The notes: generated by a model from the sequence alone, not told the origin. Counted from the first letter of the stretch, positions 1-11,232 are shown. The stretch: DNA of 64,000 nucleotides from Vibrio spartinae (GCF_024347135.1 NZ_AP024907.1:1045001-1109000); one strand, 5' to 3'. Made by a program: numbers and translations.

Positions 1-942
1 GCTGTATACATGGCATTATTGAATCCCGGCGATACGGTTTTAGGGATGAGTCTGGCTCATGGGGGGCACTTAACACATGGGTCTCCGGTTAACTTCTCCG
101 GTAAACACTACCATGTGATTCCTTATGGCATTGATGAAAGTGGTCAGATTAACTACGACGAAATGGAATCGCTGGCTGTTGAACACAAGCCGAAAATGAT
201 TATCGGTGGTTTTTCTGCTTATTCACAGATTGTTGATTGGGCTCGGATGCGTGAAATTGCTGATAAAGTTGATGCTTACTTGTTTGTCGATATGGCTCAT
301 GTGGCCGGTCTGGTAGCTGCTGGTGCTTATCCAACGCCGGTTCCTCATGCTCACGTTGTGACAACCACAACACATAAAACTCTGGCGGGTCCTCGTGGTG
401 GTTTGATTCTGTCAAGCGCTGGTGAGGACATGTACAAAAAACTGAACTCTGCTGTATTCCCCGGTGGTCAGGGTGGTCCTCTGATGCATGTGATTGCGGC
501 AAAAGCCGTTGCGTTCAAAGAAGCAATGGAACCAGAATTTAAAGCGTATCAGGAACGTGTCGTTCAAAATGCCAAAGCGATGGTTGCTCAGTTCCAAGCT
601 CGCGGCTATAAAATCGTCTCAAATAGTACCGAAAACCACCTGTTCTTAGTTGATTTAATCGATAAAGATATCACGGGTAAAGAAGCGGATGCAGCGCTCG
701 GTGCCGCGAATATGACAGTGAATAAAAACTCTGTGCCAAATGACCCGCGTAGTCCATTTGTAACGTCTGGTATTCGTGTCGGCACACCTGCAATTACCCG
801 ACGCGGCTTTACTGTCGATGATGCGAAAGAGTTGGCAAACTGGATGTGTGATGTTCTGGATAACATCAATGATCCAAGTGTGATTGATGCGACGAAAGCA
901 AAAGTGCTTGAAATTTGTAAGCGTCTCCCTGTTTACGCATAA
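1..942 (+). CDS. glyA: Serine hydroxymethyltransferase, 5'-truncated by window edge
   Basis: Makes glycine and 5,10-methylene-tetrahydrofolate from serine and tetrahydrofolate in the cytoplasm, using PLP. The frame is open from base 1, so the N-terminal roughly quarter of the usual 416-417 residue protein lies upstream of the window; an internal ATG at 10 is not the true start. The PLP-binding lysine is in the [14 protein letters not shown] stretch (Lys codon 376-378), and the C-terminal small domain with [14 protein letters not shown] is intact. It ends at TAA 942 and is followed at once by a strong hairpin terminator (968-994). The family assignment is very secure. Confidence 0.97.
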   Translation, partial: AVYMALLNPGDTVLGMSLAHGGHLTHGSPVNFSGKHYHVIPYGIDESGQINYDEMESLAVEHKPKMIIGGFSAYSQIVDWARMREIADKVDAYLFVDMAHVAGLVAAGAYPTPVPHAHVVTTTTHKTLAGPRGGLILSSAGEDMYKKLNSAVFPGGQGGPLMHVIAAKAVAFKEAMEPEFKAYQERVVQNAKAMVAQFQARGYKIVSNSTENHLFLVDLIDKDITGKEADAALGAANMTVNKNSVPNDPRSPFVTSGIRVGTPAITRRGFTVDDAKELANWMCDVLDNINDPSVIDATKAKVLEICKRLPVYA

Positions 943-967
943 GTCGTCTTTGCATGCTGATGATAAA

Positions 968-994
968 AATAAACCCGCTTAAAGCGGGTTTATT
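968..994. terminator. Hairpin terminator after glyA
   Basis: Near-perfect inverted repeat with core AAACCCGC / GCGGGTTT, followed by TATTGTTTTC. It lies between glyA and the convergent lipoprotein gene and could act on both strands. Confidence 0.8.
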
Positions 995-1085
995 GTTTTC
1001 AAATAAAGTCGATTCACAACCAAGCAATAGATTCAAAAGTGTCAGTGAAAGGACAATCGCTTGAGAATCTCACCTCACCGTGAGA

Positions 1086-1421
1086 TTAATCTTTAGAGAT
1101 GCTCAGTGTTGTGCCTGACTTACATTTGAATAGGTAGTAATTTTCACTTTCAGTAAATTTGCCTAACCCTTCGCCATCACAGTAATCAATATTGATCCCG
1201 CGCATGACTTCAAGTGTGTCTTCTGATTTGAGCGCAAATTTAGAGCCGTCGGCACAGACGATGCGAACGCGTCCCGCATTATCCAGCGAGTAGACTTTCA
1301 CGTCGGTATTACAAAGCTCAAAAGACGCTTCACGGTAGTTGTCTTCTTTGGTATTTGAAGCACAACCAGCGAGTGTGAGCGCGAGTCCGACAATGCCCCA
1401 GATCGTGGCCGTTTTCATCAT
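1086..1421 (-). CDS. Small predicted lipoprotein, function unknown
   Basis: A 111-residue protein with an N-terminal hydrophobic segment ending in a lipobox (LTLAGC, Cys20), so probably a lipid-anchored envelope protein. The mature part is short and contains four further cysteines (in ELCNTD, IVCADG, DYCDGE and FKCKSG), which could form two periplasmic disulfides. I do not recognise the family. The start at 1421 has a good AAGGA box five bases upstream; an adjacent second ATG gives the same protein minus one residue. It is transcribed alone, convergent with glyA. A 7-bp inverted repeat (TTGTTCT/AGAACAA, 1452-1474) lies just upstream and could be an operator or part of the promoter. Confidence 0.75.
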   Translation of the reverse strand: MMKTATIWGIVGLALTLAGCASNTKEDNYREASFELCNTDVKVYSLDNAGRVRIVCADGSKFALKSEDTLEVMRGINIDYCDGEGLGKFTESENYYLFKCKSGTTLSISKD

Positions 1422-1622
1422 ATATATCCTTACATCGACAGTGAATTCAAGTTGTTCTCTAGACTATAGAACAATGCTTATAGATTCAATCTCATGACAC
1501 AAATTATGGCAATCGTTTCACATTTGCTATGGTGGTGTTTCTGAGTGAATCAAGCATTGATGTGAGAGAGCGTGTAACGGAGAGTCATCAGGCCGATGCA
1601 ATACACCGACCTGATTGGGGGG

Positions 1623-2588
1623 TTATTTGACTTCAACGCCTTTGGCTTGCAGATCGGCATGATAGGATGAACGAACAAATGGACCACATGCAGCATGAGT
1701 AAAGCCCAGCTCAAGCGCAATGTCTTTCAGTTCATCAAACTCTTCTGGTGGCACATACCGTTCAACAGGCAGATGATGGCGGCTCGGTGCCAGATATTGA
1801 CCCAGAGTCAGCATGGTCACACCATGTGCGCGCAGATCTTTCAGCACTTCGACGATCTCTTCTTTTGTTTCACCCAGTCCCATCATCAAACCGGATTTAG
1901 TTGGGATGTCCGGGTGTTGCTGTTTGAATTTTTGTAATAACTCAAGAGACCATTTGTAATTTGCACCGGGTCTGACCTTGCGGTACAAGCGGGGCGCTGT
2001 TTCCAGATTGTGATTGAATACATCTGGCGGATTATCTTGCAGGATGGTCAGTGCTGTATCCATCCGACCTCTAAAATCGGGTACCAACGTTTCGATACGA
2101 ATGTCGGGGCTGAGTGCTCGGATTTCTCGGTTACAGTCAACAAAATGTTGAGCGCCACCATCACGTAAGTCATCCCGGTCAACCGAGGTGATTACAACAT
2201 ATCTGAGTTTCATATCCCGGATTGTTTGCGCGAGTTTATGTGGTTCTTGTGCATCCGGTGTTAAAGGACGCCCATGCGCGACGTCACAGAAAGGACAGCG
2301 ACGCGTACAAATTGCCCCCAGAATCATAAAGGTCGCGGTACCATGATTAAAGCATTCTGCCAGATTAGGACAAGAAGCCTCTTCACAAACCGAATGCAGA
2401 TTATTCTTGCGCATGGCAGATTTAATATCCTGAATGCGCTGACTATCTGTCGGTAGCTTAATCTTCATCCACTCGGGTTTACGCAGTTGTTCTTTCTGTT
2501 CGGTCGGCATGTTTTTGACCGGAATCAGTGCCATTTTGTCAGCGTCGCGGTATTTGACGCCTTTTTCCATTTGAATTGGTTTGCTCAT
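1623..2588 (-). CDS. lipA: Lipoyl synthase (radical SAM)
   Basis: Inserts two sulfur atoms into octanoyl groups on carrier proteins (E2 and H proteins) to form lipoyl groups. The 321-residue protein shows both iron-sulfur sites: the auxiliary cluster cysteines C68, C73 and C79 ([12 protein letters not shown]) and the radical SAM cysteines C94, C98 and C101 (CTRRCPFC), at the same numbering as the E. coli enzyme. The C-terminal RSSYHAD motif carries the serine that ligates the auxiliary cluster. It overlaps the end of lipB by four bases, so the two are translationally coupled as lipB-lipA. No clear T-rich terminator follows, only a weak hairpin around 1587-1616. Confidence 0.97.
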   Translation of the reverse strand: MSKPIQMEKGVKYRDADKMALIPVKNMPTEQKEQLRKPEWMKIKLPTDSQRIQDIKSAMRKNNLHSVCEEASCPNLAECFNHGTATFMILGAICTRRCPFCDVAHGRPLTPDAQEPHKLAQTIRDMKLRYVVITSVDRDDLRDGGAQHFVDCNREIRALSPDIRIETLVPDFRGRMDTALTILQDNPPDVFNHNLETAPRLYRKVRPGANYKWSLELLQKFKQQHPDIPTKSGLMMGLGETKEEIVEVLKDLRAHGVTMLTLGQYLAPSRHHLPVERYVPPEEFDELKDIALELGFTHAACGPFVRSSYHADLQAKGVEVK

Positions 2589-3232
2589 GATATTGCTTCT
2601 GTTTTGAATTCTACATGCTCGTAACCCAGTGTTGTTACAAGCGTTGTGATGAGTTGTTCTTCGACGGAGTGCATGTCGGATGGACCACCGAGTTCACTAA
2701 TCTGAACCATTTCCATACCTTGATAACCACAAGGGTTGATTCTTAAAAACGGCGATAAATCCATATTGACATTCAGAGCCAGTCCATGGAAGGAGCAGCC
2801 TTTGCGAATCCGTAGCCCTAAAGAGCAGATCTTTTTATTGCCGACATACACACCGGGCGCATCGGCTCTGGCTTGGGAGTGAATATGAAATGCATTCAGG
2901 GTCTCGATGACCATATTTTCAATATGTGTGACGAGTTCTCTGACACCAAGCTTCTTACGTTTTAGATCGAGTAGAAAATAAACGACCAATTGTCCGGGGC
3001 CATGATAAGTGACTTGCCCACCGCGATCACTCTGGACGACGGGGATGTCTCCCGGGTTAAGAATGTGTTCTGCTTTTCCGGCTTGACCCTGAGTAAACAC
3101 AGGATGATGTTCAACCAGCCAGACTTCATCACAGGTTGTATTCGTTCGCTGGTCGGTAAAATCGTGCATCGCTTGCCAGATAGGCTGATAGTCCTGTTGA
3201 CCGAGTCGTTTAATAACGAGTTGGTTCTCCAT
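2585..3232 (-). CDS. lipB: Octanoyl-[ACP]:protein N-octanoyltransferase
   Basis: Moves octanoate from acyl carrier protein to lipoyl domains, giving the substrate of LipA. With the start at ATG 3232 ([11 protein letters not shown]) the catalytic Cys168 (NPCGYQ) and Lys134 (GNKKIC) fall one residue from the E. coli positions C169 and K135, and the N-terminus aligns with known LipB proteins. An ATG at 3244 would add four residues; neither start has a strong ribosome site. The [12 protein letters not shown] motif typical of the family is present. It is first gene of the lipB-lipA pair. The ybeD terminator at 3306-3340 lies upstream, so lipBA should have its own promoter. Confidence 0.95.
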   Translation of the reverse strand: MENQLVIKRLGQQDYQPIWQAMHDFTDQRTNTTCDEVWLVEHHPVFTQGQAGKAEHILNPGDIPVVQSDRGGQVTYHGPGQLVVYFLLDLKRKKLGVRELVTHIENMVIETLNAFHIHSQARADAPGVYVGNKKICSLGLRIRKGCSFHGLALNVNMDLSPFLRINPCGYQGMEMVQISELGGPSDMHSVEEQLITTLVTTLGYEHVEFKTEAIS

Positions 3233-3266
3233 AGTATGACTCATCCGCGATAAATAAAGTGTTTGG

Positions 3267-3305
3267 ATTATAAACTGCTTCGAGCAATGGAACTACTCAA
3301 TGATG
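3267..3305 (-). promoter_or_regulatory. Candidate lipBA promoter (-10 TATAAT)
   Basis: On the minus strand a perfect TATAAT hexamer occupies 3272-3267, about 35 bases upstream of the lipB start and downstream of the ybeD terminator. The -35 side is poor, so the call rests on the -10 and on the need for a promoter here. Confidence 0.35.
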
Positions 3306-3340
3306 ATAAAAAAATGGCCACATCTTTAGATGAGCCATTC
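3306..3340 (-). terminator. Intrinsic terminator after ybeD
   Basis: On the minus strand AATGGC...GCCATT closes a longer hairpin with an inner CATCT/AGATG helix, followed by a run of seven T. It separates ybeD from lipB. Confidence 0.85.
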
Positions 3341-3448
3341 TAACGATTTGATTAATCAGGAAAGATTATCATTGTTATTTTTCAAAAAAAATTGAATCTT
3401 TCAACAAATAATAGCGTTTTTCGGCTGTGTATGCCGTTTTCTGTCTGC

Positions 3449-3727
3449 TTACAGAACCATACGTACAATATCAATCTCACCTAACTCTTTGTAGAGTGTT
3501 TCAACCTGTTCGATTGATGTCGCGGTGATATTGACGGAAACTGAATGATAGTTTCCCTTCGCGCTCGGCTTGACGCTTGGGCTGTAATCACCGGGTGCAT
3601 GACGCTGTATGACCTCAAGAACCAGTTCTGGTAACTCCGGTTTTGCATGGCCCATAACCTTGTAGGTAAATGAACAAGGAAATTCAAGCAAATCTTTCAG
3701 TTTTGCATCTGAGTTTATTGTTAACAT
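3449..3727 (-). CDS. ybeD: YbeD/DUF493 family protein
   Basis: A 92-residue cytoplasmic protein of the DUF493 family, a small ACT-like alpha/beta fold usually found beside lipB; its exact role is unknown. The start at 3727 ([10 protein letters not shown]) is chosen because a GGAG box precedes it and the product length fits the family (87 residues in E. coli). The frame stays open a further 36 codons upstream, but those residues look non-coding. Characteristic stretches are [13 protein letters not shown] and the [10 protein letters not shown] strand. It is followed by a strong terminator, so here it is not strictly co-transcribed with lipB. Confidence 0.9.
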   Translation of the reverse strand: MLTINSDAKLKDLLEFPCSFTYKVMGHAKPELPELVLEVIQRHAPGDYSPSVKPSAKGNYHSVSVNITATSIEQVETLYKELGEIDIVRMVL

Positions 3728-4128
3728 AAGTGCAACTCCGGCTGAGGTCGACAGATATAGATAAGGAGGGGAATGATACTGATTAATGACATGGATCTCA
3801 AGATGCACTTTTATGCTCGAATTGTGTGGTTTCACGCAAACTTTATCGGTTTATTGAACGATTTTAGTTATATAAAGTTAGTTGATATTATTAATGTGAA
3901 TTTACTCGGATGCTGCTTCAGTGAAAGAAGTCGAGCTAAGTAAAAAATAAAGGTATAAAGATTAAGATGTTAGTAAAATACTATGCAGGTGAGTGTGTTC
4001 GACAGCGACAAGCTTTATATTGAGCGTATCGTATATGCAATCAATTGGTATGTGCTGAAACTGCATCTTGGGGTTATTCTGATAGAGATGACATTGATTT
4101 TGTCGTGAGTTTAGTAGGTTAAGAAATA

Positions 4129-6018
4129 ATGCAGCAGATTGCTAAAAGCGCTCATCGTAGAAGGTTTCGTATTCAAGAAACATGGAAGTTTGTCCTGTTC
4201 TGTTGTGTGTATGTCATTTCCTGTGTTTCTTTTGTGGCATATCTGTATGTACAGGCGAAGCAGTCGATTGAAGATGATCTGAATAATCGGCTCTATCATG
4301 GTGCTTTGGTTGCCTCGGCAGTTCTGGGAGAGCATTACCATGATGGATTAGTTGATAAAAATTCGAAAACTGAAGCGGAAGATTGGCATGCGATTGAGCG
4401 ATTGACCGAGTATAGCAGAAAGATGGATCTGACTTATATTTATACGGTGATTGAGCGGGGTGGGCAGGCGGTTCTCGTTTCATCCAGCGCGTCTGAAGAT
4501 GAGTTGAAAAATAATACTTATGTCCGTTTTTTCGATCCCTATCCTGATGCCAGTCACAAATTACTCACCGCATTACATGAAAACCGTATTATCTGGGCGG
4601 ATTATGATGACCATTGGGGCGACTTTCGTGCGGTTTTTGTCCCGATGCGTTCTGCAGATGGCTCGCGCTACATTGCTGCGGCTGAGATGTCGATGAGAGA
4701 GTATTACGCACACCAAAAGGCAGAGGAAGGTGAGACTCGCCTTCGATTGGCAGGGTTTTCTATTTTTCTCTTTATTAATTTCAGTATTTTGGTCGGGGTT
4801 TATTTAACGTATATCCGACATAACTTGATGCAGTTGCGCCGCAGTACAGCCGCGCTACAAGCGGCCAGAAAAGCCGCTGAGTCTGCCAACCGGGCCAAAA
4901 GTAAGTTTGTCGCGGTGATGAGTCATGAAATCCGAACACCGTTGAATGGTATTCTTGGGGCGACCGAACTTCTGAGCCATTCTCGTCTGGATGCTAAGCA
5001 ACAGGAGTTTCTCAATATTATTGAGTCTGGCGGGAGTTCATTACTGGCGATTGTGAATGACATCCTTGATCTGTCGAAAATTGAGGCAGATAAAATTACT
5101 TTTGAGCCTGGCAACTTCGAGCTGCGCCCACTCATATCGACTGTGGTTGATTTAATTCGTCCACAACTGAAATCTCCAGAGATTCAACTGAGTTACGAAA
5201 TCAGCGACGTTGTACCTCAATACATCCGAAGCGACCCTAAAAAACTGCAACAGATTTTGATTAATTTATTAGGAAATGCCGCCAAGTTTACTTATCACGG
5301 TGAGATTCACCTTCGCGTGAATTTAACCCGCGGTGATCGTGAGCCTCGTCTTGTATTTAAGATTAAGGATTCAGGTATAGGCATTGAACAAGAACACCTG
5401 AAACGTCTGTTCCAGCCTTTCATGCAAGTCGGCTCTCACATGGGAGGAACGGGGTTAGGTCTCTCGATTTGTAAGAGTTTTGTTGAAATGATGGGGGGAG
5501 ACATTCAGGTCGAAAGTATGCCCGGACTCGGTGCGACATTTTGGTTTGATATTCCCTATCAGGTGGTCGGGCTGGGCGGTGACCAATCCGTTAAACACAG
5601 ACAATCGATTCAGCACTGTACGCCGCTGAATATTCTGGTGGTCGATGATAGTTCACTGAATCAGTCATTAGCACGATTGATGTTGGAAAAATTAGGTCAC
5701 CGGGTTTATACCATCGGAGATGGTACCCAAGTGCTGAAGACCGTGCAAAACAGCAATTATGATGTGATTTTAATGGATATCTACATGAGCAAGATGAACG
5801 GGATGGAAGCCACACGTGAAATTCGCCGTCAGATTGATATGAAGCAGCCTTATATTGTCGCTTACACGGCCAACGCCAGTGAAGAAGATATTGAGCAGTA
5901 TAAGACCTGTGGGATGGATGACGTACTTCCCAAACCCGCACAGCTTAAAGATATCGAAAGAGTTTTACGTCGTGAGTCGCGCCTTTGGCCAAAACGGACA
6001 GTAGAGCGGGATACGTAA
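4129..6018 (+). CDS. Hybrid sensor histidine kinase with receiver domain
   Basis: A 629-residue inner-membrane two-component protein. Visible order: TM1 about 20-42; a periplasmic sensor of about 160 residues, which I cannot assign to a named family; TM2 about 205-230; a short coiled linker; HisKA with phospho-acceptor His266 ([12 protein letters not shown]); HATPase_c with N box ([11 protein letters not shown]), DSGIGI and GTGLGLSI; and a receiver domain from about 500 with phospho-acceptor Asp550 (ILMDIYM). There is no HPt domain, so phosphate may pass to a separate HPt protein. No response regulator or HPt gene is adjacent: ybeD lies upstream and dacA is convergent. The 293-base upstream region shows no recognisable gene. 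Ligand and output are unknown. Confidence 0.93.
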   Translation: MQQIAKSAHRRRFRIQETWKFVLFCCVYVISCVSFVAYLYVQAKQSIEDDLNNRLYHGALVASAVLGEHYHDGLVDKNSKTEAEDWHAIERLTEYSRKMDLTYIYTVIERGGQAVLVSSSASEDELKNNTYVRFFDPYPDASHKLLTALHENRIIWADYDDHWGDFRAVFVPMRSADGSRYIAAAEMSMREYYAHQKAEEGETRLRLAGFSIFLFINFSILVGVYLTYIRHNLMQLRRSTAALQAARKAAESANRAKSKFVAVMSHEIRTPLNGILGATELLSHSRLDAKQQEFLNIIESGGSSLLAIVNDILDLSKIEADKITFEPGNFELRPLISTVVDLIRPQLKSPEIQLSYEISDVVPQYIRSDPKKLQQILINLLGNAAKFTYHGEIHLRVNLTRGDREPRLVFKIKDSGIGIEQEHLKRLFQPFMQVGSHMGGTGLGLSICKSFVEMMGGDIQVESMPGLGATFWFDIPYQVVGLGGDQSVKHRQSIQHCTPLNILVVDDSSLNQSLARLMLEKLGHRVYTIGDGTQVLKTVQNSNYDVILMDIYMSKMNGMEATREIRRQIDMKQPYIVAYTANASEEDIEQYKTCGMDDVLPKPAQLKDIERVLRRESRLWPKRTVERDT

Positions 6019-6077
6019 TCGACAACCCGGGTATGAGATGGGATGGATTGTTCGATCGCTCGAAGCGCTTCACAACA

Positions 6078-6108
6078 AAAAAAGCCTGACATCGTATCAG
6101 GCTTTTTT
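6078..6108. terminator. Bidirectional terminator between sensor kinase and dacA
   Basis: Perfect 12-bp inverted repeat (AAAAAAGCCTGA / TCAGGCTTTTTT) with a 7-base loop and T runs on both strands. It serves the convergent kinase and dacA genes. Confidence 0.92.
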
Positions 6109-6144
6109 CTTGAGAGTGATTGGTACATCACACGATGGTTTGGA

Positions 6145-7323
6145 TTAGAATAACCCTTTAAATAACAAAATGATGTAATCCCATAGGCGACTGAAAATAC
6201 CACCTTTGTTGACATCTTCCAGTGCGATTAATGGATATTGAGCAACATCTTTACCTTCGAGCTGATAGTACAGCTTACCGACGACATCCCCTTTTTTAAT
6301 CGGTGCTTCCAGCTCTTTCTCTAAGACAAAACTGGCTTTCAGGTTTTTCGCTTGTCCTCTTGGTAACGTGACATAGGTATCTTTATCCACACCAAGTGCA
6401 ACGGTGTCTTGGCTACCCATCCAGATACGCTCGTTAATAAACGTTTCTCCGGCTTTATGCGGTGCGACAGTTTCAAAGAAGCGGAAGCCATAGCTGAGCA
6501 GTTTTTTACTTTCTGACTTCCGAGCATTTGCACTTTTCGTACCCATCACGACAGCGATCAAACGCATGTTGCCTTCAGTCGCTGAGCTGACCAGGCTATA
6601 ACCCGCATGGCTCGTGTGACCCGTCTTGATACCATCAACGTTCATGCTCTTATCCCAGAGCAGACCGTTACGGTTATATTGGGTAATGCCGTTATAAGTA
6701 AATTTCTTTTCAGAATAGAGTTTATACTCGTTCGGCACATCGCGAATCAGTGCTTGCGCCAAAATCGCCATATCATAAGGCGTTGAATAGTGATTGCCGT
6801 GGTCCAGTCCGTGTACGTTCTCAAAATGAGTATTCTTCATACCGATGGTGTTGGCCCAGGCATTCATCAAATCAACAAACGCATCTTCGGAACCCGCGAC
6901 ATGCTCAGCCATCGCCACACACGCATCATTACCCGATTGGATGATGATACCGCGGTTTAACTCTTTCACTTTCACGGTCGTTCCGACTTCGATGAACATT
7001 TTGGAGGAGTCCGGAAAGTTTTTCGCCCATGCGTTTTTACTGATAACCACATCGTCATCTGGAGAGATGTTGCCACGAGCCAGTTCTTGACCGATGACAT
7101 AGCTGGTCATCATTTTGGTCAAACTGGCTGGGGGCAGTTTGGTGTTCATCTCTTTTTCTGCAAGGATTTTACCTGAATGATAATCCATCAGAACATAGCC
7201 TCTGGCTGCAATTTGAGGTGCATCCGGAACCACTATCGGAGAGGCTGAAGCAGTGAATGTGAATATTGCCGCTAAAGCAATAAAAGGGGTAGAAATCGAC
7301 TTCAAAAATATTTTTTTATTCAT
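6145..7323 (-). CDS. dacA: D-alanyl-D-alanine carboxypeptidase (PBP5)
   Basis: Removes the terminal D-alanine from peptidoglycan pentapeptides at the outer face of the inner membrane. The 392-residue protein has a signal peptide (about 1-27), then the penicillin-binding motifs S67-LT-K70 (PASLTKMM), S130-G-N132 and K233-T-G235 (GIKTGHTS), a C-terminal beta domain, and a final amphipathic/hydrophobic segment (LWDYIILLFKGLF) for membrane attachment. The length is normal for the family. It lies downstream of rlpA on the same strand with a 98-base gap, so may have its own promoter in addition to read-through. Confidence 0.97.
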   Translation of the reverse strand: MNKKIFLKSISTPFIALAAIFTFTASASPIVVPDAPQIAARGYVLMDYHSGKILAEKEMNTKLPPASLTKMMTSYVIGQELARGNISPDDDVVISKNAWAKNFPDSSKMFIEVGTTVKVKELNRGIIIQSGNDACVAMAEHVAGSEDAFVDLMNAWANTIGMKNTHFENVHGLDHGNHYSTPYDMAILAQALIRDVPNEYKLYSEKKFTYNGITQYNRNGLLWDKSMNVDGIKTGHTSHAGYSLVSSATEGNMRLIAVVMGTKSANARKSESKKLLSYGFRFFETVAPHKAGETFINERIWMGSQDTVALGVDKDTYVTLPRGQAKNLKASFVLEKELEAPIKKGDVVGKLYYQLEGKDVAQYPLIALEDVNKGGIFSRLWDYIILLFKGLF

Positions 7324-7421
7324 GATAAATGCAGAATTTTACGATTAGTTATACGTATCTTAACAGAAACTCATTTTCTCAAGCCAGACCCAAAGGGCGA
7401 TTCGGCCAGATTTTCCGGTAT

Positions 7422-8216
7422 TTATTGTATCTGCCGGTGCTTCCTGATAAAGGCGGTGCTGTAGCCCAGCTGTTTCACCTGTTCCAGTGTCTGTTGTGTC
7501 TGGGAGTAGTCATGAAACGGGCCGAGAAAAACTCGGTGACTACCATTTAGGCTATCGATATAGCTGGTCACAGATAACTTCTGACTCAAATCTTGCGATA
7601 AAGTTCGGGTTCTTCCCAAATGTGTTGAAGAAGAAACTTGAATGATATAGTCAGATTGGTGTTTTTTAGGGGGAGCCGCCGCTGTCACAGTTGGGCGGTC
7701 ATAAGTCAGTACCTCTATTTTGACGGGGGCGGTGCCGGTTCGGATGACGTCAAGCTTGTATGCTGCTGCATAGCTTAAATCGATAATTCTTCCGGTGTGG
7801 AAAGGTCCGCGATCATTGACGCGAACAATCGCCGTTTTCCCATTATTCGTGTTTGTAACCCTGACATAGCTGGGAATCGGCAACGTTTTATGGGCTGCGG
7901 TCATGGAGTACATGTCATAAATCTCACCATTGGAGGTTTGATGACCATGGAATTTTTTACCATACCAGGAGGCAAGTCCTTGCTCCTTAAATCCCTTTGG
8001 ATTTTTGATGATATGGTATCTCTTCCCCCGAACAGTATAGTCCTTGTTTCCGCCAAGACTATAAGATTCGTATTTGGGGTGAGCATCCTCAATATTATCA
8101 ACGGAGATGGGTTGTTTGGGGGCCACATCATCACGGATGTCATAACGGCCGGAAGAGCTACAGCCAGCCATAAACAGAAGGATTGCGCTATAATATAGAA
8201 GCAGTCGAATGCTCAT
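7422..8216 (-). CDS. rlpA: RlpA septal lytic transglycosylase lipoprotein
   Basis: Outer-membrane lipoprotein that cleaves or binds denuded glycan strands at the septum. The 264-residue protein has a signal peptide with lipobox MAGC (Cys19), the RlpA double-psi beta-barrel with GLASWYGKKFHG and the RVNDRGPF motif whose Asp is catalytic in active members, and a C-terminal SPOR domain (about 190-264) that targets septal glycans. Its start overlaps the rodA stop, so it is the last member of the tightly packed rsfS-rlmH-mrdA-rodA-rlpA run before dacA. Confidence 0.95.
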   Translation of the reverse strand: MSIRLLLYYSAILLFMAGCSSSGRYDIRDDVAPKQPISVDNIEDAHPKYESYSLGGNKDYTVRGKRYHIIKNPKGFKEQGLASWYGKKFHGHQTSNGEIYDMYSMTAAHKTLPIPSYVRVTNTNNGKTAIVRVNDRGPFHTGRIIDLSYAAAYKLDVIRTGTAPVKIEVLTYDRPTVTAAAPPKKHQSDYIIQVSSSTHLGRTRTLSQDLSQKLSVTSYIDSLNGSHRVFLGPFHDYSQTQQTLEQVKQLGYSTAFIRKHRQIQ

Positions 8217-9337
8217 CAGATTGCCTTTGAAAATGCTTTTCGGTGAGTATGAATTGACATCAGGATGCCAAAGCCTGCCATGAGCGTTACCATGGACGTC
8301 CCACCATAACTGATTAATGGCAGTGGAACGCCAACAACAGGTAAAATTCCACTCACCATACCAATATTGACAAACACATAGACAAAAAAGCTGAGTACAA
8401 TACTCCCCCCCATCATTTTTCCGAAAGCAGTCTGGGCATTACTGGCCAGATAAAGACCTCGTCCGATGATAAACAGGTAAACGGATAGCAAAGCAACAAT
8501 ACCAATCAGCCCCCATTCTTCGGCAATCACGGCAAAAATAAAATCAGTATGACGCTCTGGCAGAAATTCAAGTTGTGACTGAGTCCCGTGTAGCCAGCCT
8601 TTCCCTAAAATACCACCGGAGCCAATGGCGATCTTACTCTGGATTATATGATATCCGGCGCCTAATGGGTCGGATTCGGGATTGAATAGAGTTCGCACTC
8701 GTACTTTCTGGTATTCACGCATTAAAAAGAACCACAGAATCGGCACAAAAGCCCCTGCGGAAAAGAGTGCCGCAAAGATGATCCGCCAGCTGATGCCCGC
8801 GAGGAAAATGACAAAGACACCGGAAGCCGCAATCAGAATCGAAGTCCCTAAGTCGGGCTGCTTTGCGATGAGAATCGTCGGGACAAAGACCATCACCAGA
8901 GAAACACCGAGGGTCTTGAATGACGGTGGGAGCGGGCGTTTACTGATATATCGGGCGACCATTAGCGGGACGGCTAATTTGAGTAATTCTGAAGGCTGAA
9001 AACGGATCACGCCGATATCGAGCCAGCGTTGCGCACCTTTCGATACTTCTCCTGCAATCAGAACACCGACAAGGAGTAGCACACCACAGGAGAACAGAAA
9101 CGGTGCCAAAGATTCATAACTTCGGGGCGATAACTGAGCAAGGGCAACCATGATGGCAACAGCTAAGACCATCCGCATCGCTTGGCGCTCCATCATTGCC
9201 ATATTTTGGCCGCTGGCACTATACATCACAACCAGCCCAAACCCCATGACCAGAAGTAGACCGAGTAACAGAGGAAGATCAATGTGTAAACGTTCAAAAA
9301 ATGCCCGGCTTTGGCCTGTAGATGGATCGAATTCCAT
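8216..9337 (-). CDS. rodA: Peptidoglycan glycosyltransferase RodA (SEDS)
   Basis: Polytopic inner-membrane SEDS polymerase that makes glycan strands for rod-shape elongation in complex with PBP2. The 373-residue protein has about ten hydrophobic segments and the SEDS hallmarks, including [16 protein letters not shown], the loop [18 protein letters not shown] and the C-terminal [13 protein letters not shown]. It overlaps mrdA by one base at its start and rlpA at its stop, so is strongly coupled to both. Length and motifs are normal. Confidence 0.97.
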   Translation of the reverse strand: MEFDPSTGQSRAFFERLHIDLPLLLGLLLVMGFGLVVMYSASGQNMAMMERQAMRMVLAVAIMVALAQLSPRSYESLAPFLFSCGVLLLVGVLIAGEVSKGAQRWLDIGVIRFQPSELLKLAVPLMVARYISKRPLPPSFKTLGVSLVMVFVPTILIAKQPDLGTSILIAASGVFVIFLAGISWRIIFAALFSAGAFVPILWFFLMREYQKVRVRTLFNPESDPLGAGYHIIQSKIAIGSGGILGKGWLHGTQSQLEFLPERHTDFIFAVIAEEWGLIGIVALLSVYLFIIGRGLYLASNAQTAFGKMMGGSIVLSFFVYVFVNIGMVSGILPVVGVPLPLISYGGTSMVTLMAGFGILMSIHTHRKAFSKAI

Positions 9338-11226
9338 TAGTTTTTCTTCTCTTGTTGGTCTTCATCTAGAATAACGTGATCGAAGATTTTTCGCACGACG
9401 GGAGCACCATGACTGGAGCCGCCTCCCGCATTTTCCAAGACGATAGTGACAATGGCTTTCGGATGATCGACGGGGGCAAATCCAGTGAATAGTGCATGGT
9501 CGCGTAAGTGTTCTGCAAGATCGTCTGCATTATATTCTTCCCCTTCCGCGAGACCGAATACCTGAGCCGTCCCTGACTTACCGGCACTTTTATATTTGAG
9601 ATGCTTGAATGCATGACGTGCCGTTCCGCGAGGACCATGATTGACCAGATACATACCATTGATTGCGATGTCCCAGTATTTTTCCGGTACGCCAGTAATG
9701 GGTGGATAGGTTTCAACTTCTGCTTTCTGCCGCTTGCTAAAGGGTTCTCCATTTTCAATGGTTGCCCGAAGGAAATGTGGCGCGAGGACCTTACCATGGT
9801 GGACTAAGACCGATATTGCTTTCGTGATTTGCATCGGTGTTGCTGTCCAATAGCCCTGACCGATCCCAACAGGAATGGTGTCTCCCTGATACCAAGGGGT
9901 TCGGTGACGAGCCATCTTCCACTCTCTGGTCGGCATATTGGCTTTACTTTCTTCGAAGATATCAATGCCGGTATATTCTCCGTAACCGAATTTTTTCATC
10001 CAGCGAGACAGCCGATCGATGCCCATATCGTAAGCGACTTGATAAAAGAATGTATCAACGGACTCTTCCAATGCTTTGGTGATGTTGACTTTACCATGTC
10101 CCCATCTGAGCCAATCTCGGAAAGGTTTAGTTTTTGAATTGGGAATTCGCCAGTATCCCGGATCATTGCGAGTAGAGGTTGGGGTGATGACCCCTTCTTG
10201 CAATGCAGACACGGCAATTAACGGTTTGACAGTGGATGCCGGTGGATAGATCCCTAACGTGGCACGATTGACCAAAGGACGATCTTTATTACTCAACAGT
10301 GCCCGATAAGCTTTGCTGGTGATGCCGTGGACAAAGGCATTGGGGTCATAGCTTGGGCTGGAAACCATTGCGAGTACACCATTGTCTTTTGGATCAAGGA
10401 CGACCGCTGAGCCTCTTTTTCCATCAAGCAAATGATAGACGTAACGCTGTAAGTTGATGTCAATATTCAGTACCAGATCTTTACCCGGCACCGGCGGCAC
10501 ATATTTGAGGGTGCGGATGACGCGTCCACGACTGTTGACTTCAACCTCCTGATATCCCGGCATGCCATGTAGAATATCTTCGTAATAGCGTTCGATACCC
10601 AACTTACCGATGTCACGGGATGCCTGATAGTTTGCCTCTTTTGCTTCTCGTTTCAGGCGTTCAATATCGCGGTCATTGATCCGGGAGACATAGCCGATCA
10701 CGTGGGTCAGCATTTTACCAAAAGGGTAGTAACGTTTCAGACGAGCCGTAACTGCAACACCCGGATATTTGTATTGATTCACCGAAAATTTAGCGACTTC
10801 TTCTGGTGTCAATTGCGTCAGAATCGGCACCGAGTTAAAGCGTCGGGTTTGACGTAATTCTTTGTGGAAAGCGGCGACTTGTTCTGGGGTAATATCAATG
10901 ATTTGTCTTAATCGCTGAATGGTCGCATTCATATCATCGACTTGTTCCGGTGTAATTTCCAAATCGAAAATAGGACGATTTTCTGCCAGTAAGACCCCAT
11001 TGCGATCATAAATTAGCCCGCGGTTCGGGGCGATAGGGACAATTTTAATCCGGTTATCGTTAGAGCGGGTTCTGTAATCCTGAAATTGCACCACCTGAAG
11101 GGTATACAAGTTTGCGATTAACACACCAACCAGAATGATAATCGCTAAAAACGAAATGATAGCTCTGTTCCGAAACAGATTGTCTTCTGACTTGTAGTCT
11201 CGGATCTGACTGCGTTTGAGAAGCAT
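9337..11226 (-). CDS. mrdA: Penicillin-binding protein 2, transpeptidase
   Basis: Cross-links peptidoglycan during cell elongation as partner of RodA. The 629-residue protein has a single N-terminal TM anchor (about 22-45), the pedestal/dimerisation domain with [10 protein letters not shown], and the transpeptidase domain with S331-TV-K334 ([10 protein letters not shown]), a SVD triad ([10 protein letters not shown]) in place of SxN as is usual for PBP2, and the KSGTAQ box. It is followed immediately by rodA and preceded six bases earlier by rlmH. Confidence 0.97.
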   Translation of the reverse strand: MLLKRSQIRDYKSEDNLFRNRAIISFLAIIILVGVLIANLYTLQVVQFQDYRTRSNDNRIKIVPIAPNRGLIYDRNGVLLAENRPIFDLEITPEQVDDMNATIQRLRQIIDITPEQVAAFHKELRQTRRFNSVPILTQLTPEEVAKFSVNQYKYPGVAVTARLKRYYPFGKMLTHVIGYVSRINDRDIERLKREAKEANYQASRDIGKLGIERYYEDILHGMPGYQEVEVNSRGRVIRTLKYVPPVPGKDLVLNIDINLQRYVYHLLDGKRGSAVVLDPKDNGVLAMVSSPSYDPNAFVHGITSKAYRALLSNKDRPLVNRATLGIYPPASTVKPLIAVSALQEGVITPTSTRNDPGYWRIPNSKTKPFRDWLRWGHGKVNITKALEESVDTFFYQVAYDMGIDRLSRWMKKFGYGEYTGIDIFEESKANMPTREWKMARHRTPWYQGDTIPVGIGQGYWTATPMQITKAISVLVHHGKVLAPHFLRATIENGEPFSKRQKAEVETYPPITGVPEKYWDIAINGMYLVNHGPRGTARHAFKHLKYKSAGKSGTAQVFGLAEGEEYNADDLAEHLRDHALFTGFAPVDHPKAIVTIVLENAGGGSSHGAPVVRKIFDHVILDEDQQEKKN

Positions 11227-11232
11227 CTGGTA

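Noticed and set aside
1587..1616. Hairpin after lipA considered as an intrinsic terminator
   Set aside because: Stem has mismatches and no T run on the minus strand; evidence too weak to list.
3836..4128. Looked for a small gene or response regulator upstream of the sensor kinase
   Set aside because: Only short frames (for example 18 codons from 3967) without ribosome sites.
7797..8198. 133-codon plus-strand frame antisense to rlpA
   Set aside because: rlpA has signal peptide, RlpA and SPOR domains; the antisense frame has none.
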